From Saprospiraceae bacterium (GTDB lineage Bacteria; Bacteroidota; Bacteroidia; Chitinophagales; Saprospiraceae): a stretch of 64,000 nt of DNA. The DNA is taken from assembly GCA_022841345.1 (NCBI GenBank), contig JALHRR010000013.1:1-64000 (forward strand). The letters run 5' to 3'. The position numbers were made by a program, and so were the translations under genes. Below, in pieces: positions 25,872 to 33,964 of this stretch (positions within the stretch are counted from its first letter, which is position 1; each line of letters opens with the position of its first letter). A model generated the notes under the pieces. It saw only the letters and a program-made list of their open reading frames with translations. It was not told where the DNA came from and searched no databases.

Positions 25872-27341
25872 TTGAGCGTAATTGTAGTAGGAAGTGGGAT
25901 TGCAGGAATATCAGCTGCTATCAGGATGGCTGTCAGAGGTCATCAGGTCAGCGTGTTTGAATCCAATTCTTTTCCCGGTGGAAAGCTTTCATCCTTTTCT
26001 CAGGATGGATACCGCTTTGATCTGGGTCCTTCCCTGTTTACCATGCCAATGTATGTGGATCGATTATTTGAATTAGCTGGTCAAAATCCTCGTGATCACT
26101 TTGAATACAGCAGACTGGACGTGATATGCAGGTATTTCTGGGAAGACAAAACAGAACTTACAGCATATGATGATATTGAAAAATTCAAATCGGATGTGGC
26201 TTCTAATCTGCAGATAGACTCTTCTGTCATCAGCGATATGCTGGCAGACAGCAAGAGAAAATATGAGCTGACCGGCAGGACATTTCTGGAACAATCACTG
26301 CATAAGGCTGCCACCTGGTGGGACAAGGATGTGCTTAAAGCTCTGCTCACCTTGTATAAGCTGGATATTTTCAAAACGATGAATGCCGTCAATACCCGGA
26401 TTCTTAAGCATCCAAAACTGGTCCAATTTTACAATCGGTTTGCTACCTACAATGGATCTGATCCTTACAGAACAAGCGGTTTGCTGACCATTATCCCTTA
26501 TCTCGAACAAGGATTCGGCGCTTATATTCCAAAAGGCGGAATGAATAGTATCACTGACAGTTTGGTCAATCTGGCTAAGGAAATGGGTGTAGAATTTCAT
26601 TTCAATCAAAGAGTGGATGAAATCACCATTGCTGACAAAAAAGCTGTCGGAGTCCGAATTGCAGAAAACCACTATCCCGCTGAACTCGTTATTTGTAATA
26701 TGGATGTGTTCTTCGCCTATGACAGACTGCTTCCCGGACAGAAACAACCCAAACGAATCCTGAAACAGGAAAAATCAAGCTCTGCACTCATATTTTACTG
26801 GGGAATTAGGAAAGAATTTCCTCAACTGGATCTCCACAATATCTTTTTCAGCGATGATTATAAAGCTGAGTTTAAGCATATATCTGAAGGAAAAGTATTT
26901 CACGATCCCACAGTTTATGTGAACATTACCTCTAAATATGTTCCCGATGATGCTCCTGAAGGCTGCGAAAACTGGTTTACCATGATCAATGTGCCATATA
27001 ATCAGGGACAGGACTGGGATGCCATCATCTCTAAAGCCAGAGAAGATATTCTTAAAAAACTGAGCAGAATTTTGCAAGTGGATATAGCTTCGCTGATTGA
27101 AACGGAAGAAATTCTGGAGCCCAGAACTATCGAATCCAAAACCCATTCTCATTTGGGAGCACTCTACGGCACAGCCTCCAATCACAGAATGGCTGCATTT
27201 TTAAGACATCCGAATTTCTCCTCAGATATACAAGGACTTTACTTCTGCGGAGGAAGTGTGCATCCGGGTGGTGGGATTCCGCTTTGCCTTTTGTCTGCTG
27301 AAATCACAGACCACCTGATACAAAAAGATTATCCAATGTAA
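25872..27341 (+). CDS. Carotenoid desaturase of the CrtI/CrtD family
   Basis: 489 residues from a TTG at 25872 (SVIVVGSGIAGISAAIRMAV follows, so the start is fixed by the FAD motif G-x-G-x-x-G at about residues 7-12). FPGGKLSSFSQDGYRFDLGPSLF and YFCGGSVHPGGGIPLCLLSA are diagnostic for phytoene desaturases. Both the four-step CrtI and the 3',4'-desaturase CrtD share this pattern. Because the next genes are CruF and CrtZ and no phytoene synthase is present, CrtD is slightly favoured. It acts on membrane-bound carotenes with FAD. It is the first of three adjacent genes (4-base gap to CruF). Confidence 0.92.
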   Translation: MSVIVVGSGIAGISAAIRMAVRGHQVSVFESNSFPGGKLSSFSQDGYRFDLGPSLFTMPMYVDRLFELAGQNPRDHFEYSRLDVICRYFWEDKTELTAYDDIEKFKSDVASNLQIDSSVISDMLADSKRKYELTGRTFLEQSLHKAATWWDKDVLKALLTLYKLDIFKTMNAVNTRILKHPKLVQFYNRFATYNGSDPYRTSGLLTIIPYLEQGFGAYIPKGGMNSITDSLVNLAKEMGVEFHFNQRVDEITIADKKAVGVRIAENHYPAELVICNMDVFFAYDRLLPGQKQPKRILKQEKSSSALIFYWGIRKEFPQLDLHNIFFSDDYKAEFKHISEGKVFHDPTVYVNITSKYVPDDAPEGCENWFTMINVPYNQGQDWDAIISKAREDILKKLSRILQVDIASLIETEEILEPRTIESKTHSHLGALYGTASNHRMAAFLRHPNFSSDIQGLYFCGGSVHPGGGIPLCLLSAEITDHLIQKDYPM

Positions 27342-27345
27342 TTGC

Positions 27346-27984
27346 ATGAAAAACAAACAATACATATTTGCAGGAATCCTGATTGTGCTATATAGTGTAG
27401 GAATTTACGCATTTGCTATTGAATGGCAGACAGTCATCCATCTGACTCCGCTACAATTGATTATCAGTACTGCATTTATTATTCTTGCTCATCATCAGAT
27501 CAATGCCTCCTTTATTAAATTTTGCATTGTTGCTTATTTGATTTCATTTTTTGCAGAATGTATTGGCGTCAACTCGGGGTTTCCATTTGGAGAATATACC
27601 TATCACGAGGTGTTAGGCTTTAAAATTCTGGAGACTCCCCTGCTGATTGGCATCAATTGGCTGATGTTACTACTTGCGAGTCGTTCGGTAGTTGAGCGGT
27701 TCATGGGTAACAAGAATATTTTACTACAAATCTTCCTGGCTGCGCTCATTATGGTGGGGCTTGATTTTCTGATAGAACCTATTGCCATTCAATACAGATT
27801 CTGGACCTGGGCGGATCCGCAAATCCCCTGGAACAATTATGTTTCGTGGTTTTTACTGGCATTTGGACTTCATTATTTGCAACGAAAAATGTTGCCGGTC
27901 TACAGCAACCTAAGTGCAGATGTATTGTTGCTATTGCAAGTTTTGTTTTTCGGTACTTTAAATTTAATTTTACTTAACTATTAG
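27346..27984 (+). CDS. cruF: CruF-like carotenoid 1',2'-hydratase
   Basis: 212 residues, six to seven membrane segments. AECIGVNSGFPFGEYTYHEVLG, then LLIGINWLMLL and DFLIEPIAIQYRFWTWAD, are signatures of the CruF family (former DUF422), which adds water to the psi end of acyclic or monocyclic carotenoids in the pathway to myxol and saproxanthin. It lies in a cluster with a desaturase and CrtZ, which is the expected set for monocyclic hydroxycarotenoids in Bacteroidota. Integral membrane protein. Confidence 0.9.
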   Translation: MKNKQYIFAGILIVLYSVGIYAFAIEWQTVIHLTPLQLIISTAFIILAHHQINASFIKFCIVAYLISFFAECIGVNSGFPFGEYTYHEVLGFKILETPLLIGINWLMLLLASRSVVERFMGNKNILLQIFLAALIMVGLDFLIEPIAIQYRFWTWADPQIPWNNYVSWFLLAFGLHYLQRKMLPVYSNLSADVLLLLQVLFFGTLNLILLNY

Positions 27985-27990
27985 ATTACA

Positions 27991-28482
27991 ATGATTTCGA
28001 TCCTAATCAATATCGGTATTGTATTACTCGCATTTGCTGGCATGGAATTCATGGCATGGTTTACACATAAATATGTCATGCATGGTTTTCTGTGGTCATG
28101 GCATGAAGATCACCACAAACCACATTTTCATAAAGAGGGCTTTTTTGAGAAGAATGACTTGTTTTTTCTCGTCTTTGCCATCCCCAGTGCCATTTGCTAT
28201 ATTCTTGGAACCAGTACCAGTCTGGGCTTTCTTTTATATGTTGGCATAGGAATTTCGATTTACGGACTTGTATATTTTCTCATCCATGATGTGTACATTC
28301 ATCAAAGATTCAAATGGTTCAGACAACTGGACTCAACCTATTCGAGGGCTATTCTCAGGGCGCATGGGGCACATCATGCCCATATAAGTAAAGAAGCCGG
28401 TGAATCCTTCGGGCTGCTGGTAGTAGCCAAAAAATATTACGGGCAATATCGCAGGAATAAACAAGCCATGCAAACAGAATGA
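27991..28482 (+). CDS. crtZ: CrtZ-like beta-carotene hydroxylase
   Basis: 163 residues, the normal CrtZ length. Its four histidine clusters are complete: HKYVMH (HX4H), HEDHH (HX2HH), HDVYIH (HX4H) and HGAHH (HX2HH), which bind the di-iron centre of the fatty-acid-hydroxylase superfamily. Four membrane segments surround them. It hydroxylates the 3 position of a beta-ionone ring. It starts six bases after the CruF gene. Confidence 0.95.
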   Translation: MISILINIGIVLLAFAGMEFMAWFTHKYVMHGFLWSWHEDHHKPHFHKEGFFEKNDLFFLVFAIPSAICYILGTSTSLGFLLYVGIGISIYGLVYFLIHDVYIHQRFKWFRQLDSTYSRAILRAHGAHHAHISKEAGESFGLLVVAKKYYGQYRRNKQAMQTE

Positions 28483-28486
28483 AGGA

Positions 28487-29050
28487 ATGAGCAGCGAATA
28501 TGAATTTGAATTTGACCTTCATGATATTCCTGCTCAGGATCATCGTATCAAACGATTTTTAGAAAATTCCGAAGAGGCCGAGCCTATAGAATCAACAGCA
28601 TTTACTGATAAAAAATGGCATGAAGTCAATCAGGTAAGACCAGGAATAGACTCACTGATACACATCTTCATGAAAAATGGGGAATATGTTGTATTTCACG
28701 ATGAAGATATGATCAAAGGTCACTGGAATCAATTGGACGATCCAAACCAAATTCTGATCATTACTGACCCTACACATTCTGTAAAAAAGGATTTAAAAAC
28801 CGGAGGTATTTATTCCATTGCCTGGCAAGATCCTGATACACTGATACTGGAAAAAGAAAATATTTCCAAAGCATCAGAAAACAGTCATTATCTGTTGATG
28901 AGCTGTGAAGCAGGAATGAAAGCGAGTTTCTCAGAATTTATGGACAAAATGGAAAGTATGCATCTATCCACAAAGGCGCCATCCATTGTATATGTGGTGA
29001 TAATTGTCTTCATTCTGGTGATGCTGGTGTTGTATTTCACCTTGCAGTGA
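28487..29050 (+). CDS. Tail-anchored hypothetical protein after the carotenoid genes
   Basis: 187 residues, no N-terminal signal. Residues about 163-186 (PSIVYVVIIVFILVMLVLYF) form one C-terminal membrane helix, with only a few residues after it, so the soluble part (acidic, beta-rich) should face the cytoplasm. No family was recognised. It starts four bases after the crtZ stop, so it is almost certainly co-transcribed with the carotenoid genes. Confidence 0.6.
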   Translation: MSSEYEFEFDLHDIPAQDHRIKRFLENSEEAEPIESTAFTDKKWHEVNQVRPGIDSLIHIFMKNGEYVVFHDEDMIKGHWNQLDDPNQILIITDPTHSVKKDLKTGGIYSIAWQDPDTLILEKENISKASENSHYLLMSCEAGMKASFSEFMDKMESMHLSTKAPSIVYVVIIVFILVMLVLYFTLQ

Positions 29051-29130
29051 TTTTGCTGTTTTATTTACAAGCAACGTGATTCAATTTAAAACCCTGTCAA
29101 AACATAGATATTCGATAATTTATCTAAAAT

Positions 29131-29218
29131 ACCCCGAAGGGGTTAGGCGTAAATAACCCCGTGCAAGTGAAACGCAGCTCGGGGTAAAACACTAAAGCTT
29201 CTGAACTCCGAAGGTGTT
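29131..29218. repeat. Three-hairpin intergenic element, copy B
   Basis: Three hairpins in order: ACCCC/GGGGT with loop GAA (29131-29143); ACCCCG ... CGGGGT (29156-29185); and AACTCC/GGTGTT with loop GAA and one mismatch (29204-29218). This has the same layout as the element at 14511-14607. It lies in the 487-base gap between the tail-anchored protein gene and the L31 gene. The rest of the gap shows nothing else before the L31 promoter. Confidence 0.55.
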
Positions 29219-29483
29219 CAACATCAAATGAAGTCCAGTTCTCAATTGAAAAATCAAATTCCAAAAGATTCAATCCCTGGAGCAGTAATGGCGCATTGTC
29301 TATTTTCAAACAACACCTCTGTGTTAAAATCCGTGACTACTATCCCTCCACCAACTTAAAAAATAGGACATGGTTAATCATTGAATCAACTCTGTACGGT
29401 CATTCTGTGCAACCTTACAATCAACTTCCAAACCCCTAACGCATACGATATTAAAATATATATGCACTTTTTTGCAATAATAT

Positions 29484-29516
29484 TTTGGTGATTTACAAGA
29501 TTTATATTTACCTTTG
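29484..29516 (+). promoter_or_regulatory. Promoter of the L31 gene
   Basis: TTTG at 29484-29487, a 21-base spacer, and the perfect -7 box TACCTTTG at 29509-29516, followed by a likely start near 29523 and the ATG at 29538. The short leader (about 15 bases) leaves little room for the autoregulatory RNA structures known from other ribosomal protein genes. Confidence 0.65.
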
Positions 29517-29537
29517 CGTCCCTAAACGATAATTAAA

Positions 29538-29798
29538 ATGAAAAAGGACATACATCCATCAAATTATAGAACAGTAGTTTTCAGAGATATTTCTGTAAAT
29601 GAGGACTTTATTGGTAAGTCTTGTGCAAATAGCAAAGAGTCTGTAACCTGGGAAGATGGAAATGAATACCCACTTATTAAATTAGAAATCTCATCTTATT
29701 CACATCCATTTTTCACCGGAAAAATGAAATTTGTGGATACAGCGGGGCGTATTGATAAATTCAACAAGAAATTTGCAAACAGTAAGTTTGGAAAATAA
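29538..29798 (+). CDS. rpmE2: 50S ribosomal protein L31, type B
   Basis: 86 residues. KKDIHPSNYRTVVFRDISV, then SSYSHPFFTGKMKFVDTAGR and DKFNKKF, are diagnostic of the B-type L31, which lacks the zinc-binding CxxC of the A type (only one Cys, in KSCANS). It binds the large subunit near the central protuberance. In this phylum the B type is often the only L31. Single gene, flanked by its own promoter and terminator. Confidence 0.97.
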   Translation: MKKDIHPSNYRTVVFRDISVNEDFIGKSCANSKESVTWEDGNEYPLIKLEISSYSHPFFTGKMKFVDTAGRIDKFNKKFANSKFGK

Positions 29799-29823
29799 TA
29801 CTTGAAAAACATAAATCATTTAG

Positions 29824-29853
29824 AAGCCCCGTGAATTTTGCGGGGCTTTTTTT
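29824..29853 (+). terminator. Rho-independent terminator of rpmE2
   Basis: AAGCCCCG (29824-29831), a nine-base loop, and CGGGGCTT (29841-29848), ending in a T run (29847-29853). This is a textbook intrinsic terminator, 25 bases after the L31 stop. The next gene starts at 29868, so its own promoter must overlap or there is readthrough. Confidence 0.88.
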
Positions 29854-29867
29854 ATTATTTTTGCCAT

Positions 29868-31085
29868 ATGAACAATCTGATACTATTTGACAGTGATAAG
29901 CGGGATCAACTCCTCCCCCTCACATATACAAGACCTGTTTGTGAGATCCGTGTAGGCATTCTTACCATTCGTGAAAAATGGTCTCTATGGATGGATGGCG
30001 TTGTTTCATATATAACTCAAGATTACCTTTCTGAGAAATACCCCATTAACGTAGAAGATAGAAATTGGGTGATCAATGGCTCCATACTTCCCAATGAGCT
30101 CTTATGTTTGAAAATAAAACAACTCAAACTGAATGAAGCTTATATGAAATCGGGTGAATTGATTGCTGCCAGACTACCTGAGGAACAATTTCACAGATTA
30201 ATGAATGGGGAAGACCTGGATGATCTCATCGGTTACGAATTGGAGGATGTTCCCTATATCCAGATCAATCAGCTTTGGGATATTTATAAATACAACAGCA
30301 CAGCTATTCAGGCTGATTTTGATTTTCTTACAAGAGCACGCACCTCCATACCTATCAGCCCTACAAATCGCGTCATTGATCCAATGAATATTTTTATTGA
30401 AGAAGGTGCCAGAGTAGAATGCAGTAATCTAAATGCTTCAAGAGGACCGATCTACATAGGAAAGTATAGCGAAGTGATGGAAGGCAGTAATATTCGGGGA
30501 CCATTCGCCCTTTGTGATCATAGTCAGGTGAAAATGGGAGCAAAAATATATGGTGCTACTACTATCGGACCGTACTGTAAAGTTGGTGGAGAAATTACCA
30601 ATAGCGTCATGTTTGGATTTTCAAATAAAGCCCACGATGGCTATTTGGGGAATTCGGTAATAGGAGAATGGTGTAATCTGGGTGCTGATACCAACAATTC
30701 TAATCTTAAAAACAACTACTCGGAAGTAAAACTCTGGAATTATAAAACAGAGACTTTTAAACTGACCGGAGAAACATTCGTCGGATTATTTATGGGCGAT
30801 CATTCCAAAGCCGCTATAAATACAATGTTCAATACCGGAACACTGGTAGGCGTATCGGCAAATATTTTCACTGAAGGATTCCCCCGCAATTTCATCCCGT
30901 CCTTCTCCTGGGGGGGAAAACAGGGTTTTAAGACTTACAAATTGCAGGAAGCATTCGAGACTATGGATCGGGTCATGGCCAGAAGGGACAAGTATCTCAA
31001 TGAAACTGAGAGACAGATCTATACTCACATATTTAAAGAATCCGCCAAATATCGCAGCTGGGAAAAAAATGATCCTGATAAATGA
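29868..31085 (+). CDS. GlmU-family sugar-nucleotide transferase-like protein
   Basis: 405 residues from the ATG at 29868; the TTG at 29838 lies inside the L31 terminator and is rejected. The start NNLILFDSDKRDQLLPLTYTRPVCEIR matches the Bacteroidota alternative GlmU group (TIGR03991-type), with a degenerate nucleotidyltransferase N-terminal half and a left-handed beta-helix C-terminal half (ARVECSNLNASRGPIYIG, repeated I/V-x-x-G hexapeptides at about 180-300). Proposed activity: glucosamine-1-phosphate acetyltransferase and/or UDP-GlcNAc synthesis for cell-wall precursors. It is the first gene of a compact run to 35324. Confidence 0.85.
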   Translation: MNNLILFDSDKRDQLLPLTYTRPVCEIRVGILTIREKWSLWMDGVVSYITQDYLSEKYPINVEDRNWVINGSILPNELLCLKIKQLKLNEAYMKSGELIAARLPEEQFHRLMNGEDLDDLIGYELEDVPYIQINQLWDIYKYNSTAIQADFDFLTRARTSIPISPTNRVIDPMNIFIEEGARVECSNLNASRGPIYIGKYSEVMEGSNIRGPFALCDHSQVKMGAKIYGATTIGPYCKVGGEITNSVMFGFSNKAHDGYLGNSVIGEWCNLGADTNNSNLKNNYSEVKLWNYKTETFKLTGETFVGLFMGDHSKAAINTMFNTGTLVGVSANIFTEGFPRNFIPSFSWGGKQGFKTYKLQEAFETMDRVMARRDKYLNETERQIYTHIFKESAKYRSWEKNDPDK

Positions 31086-31774
31086 ATGGCCTCTTAGAGT
31101 GGTTTAAAAAATTCTGGAGCTATATCTCTCCCATACACCTGGAATCCATACAGGGTTTGGATAATCAGACACTTTCAGTTTATCTAAGCAATGGTCGGTA
31201 TCAACTGAGCACGGAACATGCCATCTATTCATACGATGACCTGTACGATAATTTTTCTCTGGCATTTGAGAAGGTCGACTGGAAACAGCTTCCTGAAAAA
31301 TCACATGTGTTGGTGCTGGGATTAGGACTTGGTTCTATTCCATATATGCTGGAGAAAAAATTCAATAAAAAATTCAGTTATACAGTTGTAGAATACGACG
31401 AATCAGTCATATTCCTGGCATCCAAATACAGCATTCCCAGACTGAAAAGCTCCATGCAAATCATATGCAGAGATGCAGCAGCGCATATAAGAGAAGATGA
31501 AGATGAATATGATCTCATCTGTATTGATGTATTTCTGGATGATGTGATTCCCGATTCAATATCGGAAAGAGAATTTCTGTTAAATGTAAAATGCCTGCTA
31601 AGCCCCGGAGGTATTTTGATCTTCAATAGATTAAACAGAGAAAGGGATGAAAAAAACCTGATTCATGAATATATAGACCAGATATTCTCAATTGTGTTTC
31701 CAGATTATGGTAGTATCCAGGTAGAAGGAAATTGCATGTTGTTTTCAAGCAATGATAAATTGCTCAATACTTAA
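31082..31774 (+). CDS. Spermidine-synthase-like / methyltransferase fold protein
   Basis: 230 residues. HVLVLGLGLGSIPYML is a nucleotide/SAM-type glycine loop (about residues 77-92), and YDLICIDVFLDDVIP the acidic strand after it. The fold is that of spermidine synthase and other SAM-dependent enzymes, but the spermidine-synthase motifs are incomplete, so the reaction is unknown. Its ATG overlaps the stop of the GlmU-like gene by four bases (ATGA), so the two are translationally coupled. Confidence 0.75.
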   Translation: MNGLLEWFKKFWSYISPIHLESIQGLDNQTLSVYLSNGRYQLSTEHAIYSYDDLYDNFSLAFEKVDWKQLPEKSHVLVLGLGLGSIPYMLEKKFNKKFSYTVVEYDESVIFLASKYSIPRLKSSMQIICRDAAAHIREDEDEYDLICIDVFLDDVIPDSISEREFLLNVKCLLSPGGILIFNRLNRERDEKNLIHEYIDQIFSIVFPDYGSIQVEGNCMLFSSNDKLLNT

Positions 31775-31860
31775 AAACAGATTAAAATAAATTTGTATAT
31801 ATCTGAATATGAGTGAATACCGTTTGTATTGTTTATTTTTGCATAAATGAATCACAAAAC

Positions 31861-32553
31861 GTGCATATACTACTCATAGAAGATGAACCCAAAACCGGAA
31901 AGACCCTTAAACAAGGTTTGGAAGAAGAGAATATCTCTGTAGATCTGGCGGATGATGGGTTGAGAGGATTGCAACTTGCGCTCGGCCTCCCCTATCAGGT
32001 CATCGTGTCTGATATTATACTTCCAAAAATCAACGGACTGGATCTTTGCCGGCAGTTGAGATCCAATGGGAATAAAACACCCTTATTATTACTTTCAGCA
32101 TTACATGATACTTCAGATAAGGTAGCAGGATTCGAAGCCGGTGCAGATGATTATCTGGCTAAGCCCTTTGAGTTCAGAGAGCTATTGCTCAGAATAAAAG
32201 CATTAGCGAGACGATATCAGCCATATAACACCCAGGAAAATGAAATACTTCAATTTGAAGACCTCACAATGAATCTGGATGCAAAAACTATCATTCGAGG
32301 CGGCAAAAAAATAGAACTCACGCCAAAAGAGTTTGATCTCATGGCATATTTTATCAGAAATCAGGGTCGGGTGATTTCAAAAACTGAGTTGGCTGAAAAA
32401 GTTTGGAAGATTGATTTTGATACCGGAACCAATATCATTGAAGTTTATGTCAATTATCTTCGCAATAAAATTGATAAACCGTTCACTATGAAGTACATTC
32501 ATACAGTTTTCGGGAGTGGATACACTTTAAAAAAAGAAGTAGATGCAGATTAG
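31861..32553 (+). CDS. OmpR-family response regulator
   Basis: 231 residues from a GTG at 31861, chosen because HILLIEDEPKTGKTL is the true receiver start; the ORF continues upstream only into noncoding sequence. Receiver: acidic pair Glu7/Asp8, phosphoacceptor Asp51 (IVSDIILPKI) and the conserved Lys in YLAKPFEF. Winged-helix DNA-binding domain: LTPKEFDLMAYFIRNQGRV and VNYLRNKIDKPF...HTVFGSGY. A TATTTTTG box lies at 31834-31841. It resembles the CusR/heavy-metal group. The gene overlaps the kinase gene by 11 bases. Confidence 0.93.
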   Translation: MHILLIEDEPKTGKTLKQGLEEENISVDLADDGLRGLQLALGLPYQVIVSDIILPKINGLDLCRQLRSNGNKTPLLLLSALHDTSDKVAGFEAGADDYLAKPFEFRELLLRIKALARRYQPYNTQENEILQFEDLTMNLDAKTIIRGGKKIELTPKEFDLMAYFIRNQGRVISKTELAEKVWKIDFDTGTNIIEVYVNYLRNKIDKPFTMKYIHTVFGSGYTLKKEVDAD

Positions 32554-33964
32554 AACTAAACTTACGCTCAGCTTCATATTAGTCGTTGCAGGCCTTTCAA
32601 TGGTCTCCCTGATTTTTATATACTTTCAGTTTAAGAATCATTCTTTGACCGAATTTTATGGTTCTTTAAGATCCAAAGGTATAATGACGGCAGAAATGCT
32701 GGTAAAAAATGAAGTGGAGGCTTCAAAGCTTTCTCCTGTTGTCCTGAACACTCAGCAAACCAATGTTACTCCATTTTCAGAAAACATTCTGATTATTGAC
32801 CAGGATCTCAATATCATTTACACCTATAATGATGCTACTCCTCCCATCCCGGAAAGAGTCCTGGAAAATATTCGAAAAAACAATGAATTCTCATTTGACA
32901 ATAATGAAATGATGGCCCTTGGGATGTATTACACCAATCGGGATAATGTTCCTTACTATATCATTGCAGAATCCACATTTGACAATTCAGGTTTACTTAG
33001 CCTTAGAAATATTCTGATTTTTACATTTGCCTTCATGATTTTGCTCGTCGCATTTATAGGATATATTTTTGCCGGACAAGCACTTGCTCCAGTATCGAAA
33101 ATAATGAATGAAATAGACAATATTTTACCATCAAATCTCAAAAAGAGAATTTCATACAGCAATCAAAAAGACGAAATCTCCCGTTTGGCTGCAACCTTTA
33201 ACAATCTCCTCGATCGTATAGAGCATGCATTCTTTATTCAGAAATCTTTTCTTTCCAATATCTCACATGAACTCAGAAATCCACTTACTACGATCATTGC
33301 ACAATTAGAAGTCACACTCCATAAAGAGAGAACTGAAGAAGCCTACAAAAAAACACTTTATTCCATATTGGAAGATACCCGAAAATTAAATGAAGTGTCA
33401 GAAAAATTGATGCAACTCGCAAGAATCAATGCCAATGGCAATCAAATCGAGCATAGTGCTTTGAGATTGGATGAAGTGATATGGGAGATCAGAGAAAAGA
33501 TGCTGCGAAATCATCCGGAATACACCATTGACTTTCATATAGTGAATCTTCCGGCAGATGAGTCAGCCCTGATTATTAATGGAAATCAATCACTGCTGAC
33601 TACTGCAATAACTAATCTTGTAGATAATGCCTGCAAATATGGTAAAAGCAACAAATCATGGCTGTATCTGGAATGTAAAAAAGATAAATCCATAGAACTT
33701 CGAATTGAAGATGATGGACCCGGAATAGCCAATGAGGAGAAGGAACTTATTTTTGAACCTTTCTACAGAAGTAATCAGACCAGCCATATTCAGGGGAGCG
33801 GAGTAGGTTTAAGTCTTGTCTCCAGTATTCTTAAATTACATAAAATTCCATTCAATTTAAAATCTGTTGTCAATGAAGGAACTCGTTTTTCTTTAAACTT
33901 TCAGTCTATATCCTCAGATATGGCTAAACAGACTCTGAATGAACCGAATCATGTCGCAGTTTAA
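32543..33964 (+). CDS. Sensor histidine kinase
   Basis: 473 residues. Two membrane segments (about 8-28 and 152-175) frame a 120-residue periplasmic sensor domain without a recognised fold. HAMP follows (about 176-230). The phosphoacceptor His242 is in SNISHELRNPLTTI. N box NLVDNACKYG, G1 EDDGPGIANEE, F box FEPFYRS and G2 GSGVGLSLV form a complete HATPase domain. It pairs with the response regulator just upstream (11-base overlap). The signal is unknown. The next gene overlaps it by 26 bases. Confidence 0.95.
   Translation: MQIRTKLTLSFILVVAGLSMVSLIFIYFQFKNHSLTEFYGSLRSKGIMTAEMLVKNEVEASKLSPVVLNTQQTNVTPFSENILIIDQDLNIIYTYNDATPPIPERVLENIRKNNEFSFDNNEMMALGMYYTNRDNVPYYIIAESTFDNSGLLSLRNILIFTFAFMILLVAFIGYIFAGQALAPVSKIMNEIDNILPSNLKKRISYSNQKDEISRLAATFNNLLDRIEHAFFIQKSFLSNISHELRNPLTTIIAQLEVTLHKERTEEAYKKTLYSILEDTRKLNEVSEKLMQLARINANGNQIEHSALRLDEVIWEIREKMLRNHPEYTIDFHIVNLPADESALIINGNQSLLTTAITNLVDNACKYGKSNKSWLYLECKKDKSIELRIEDDGPGIANEEKELIFEPFYRSNQTSHIQGSGVGLSLVSSILKLHKIPFNLKSVVNEGTRFSLNFQSISSDMAKQTLNEPNHVAV

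Noticed and set aside
29124-29309. 61-codon minus-strand frame over the three-hairpin element
   Set aside because: Its reading frame is formed by the hairpins of the repeat and has no protein-like features.
29856-29863. TATTTTTG as a promoter -7 box for the GlmU-like gene
   Set aside because: It overlaps the L31 terminator T run. The nearest upstream TTTG (29837-29840) is only 15 bases away, and the start point would fall at or beyond the ATG at 29868, leaving no leader.
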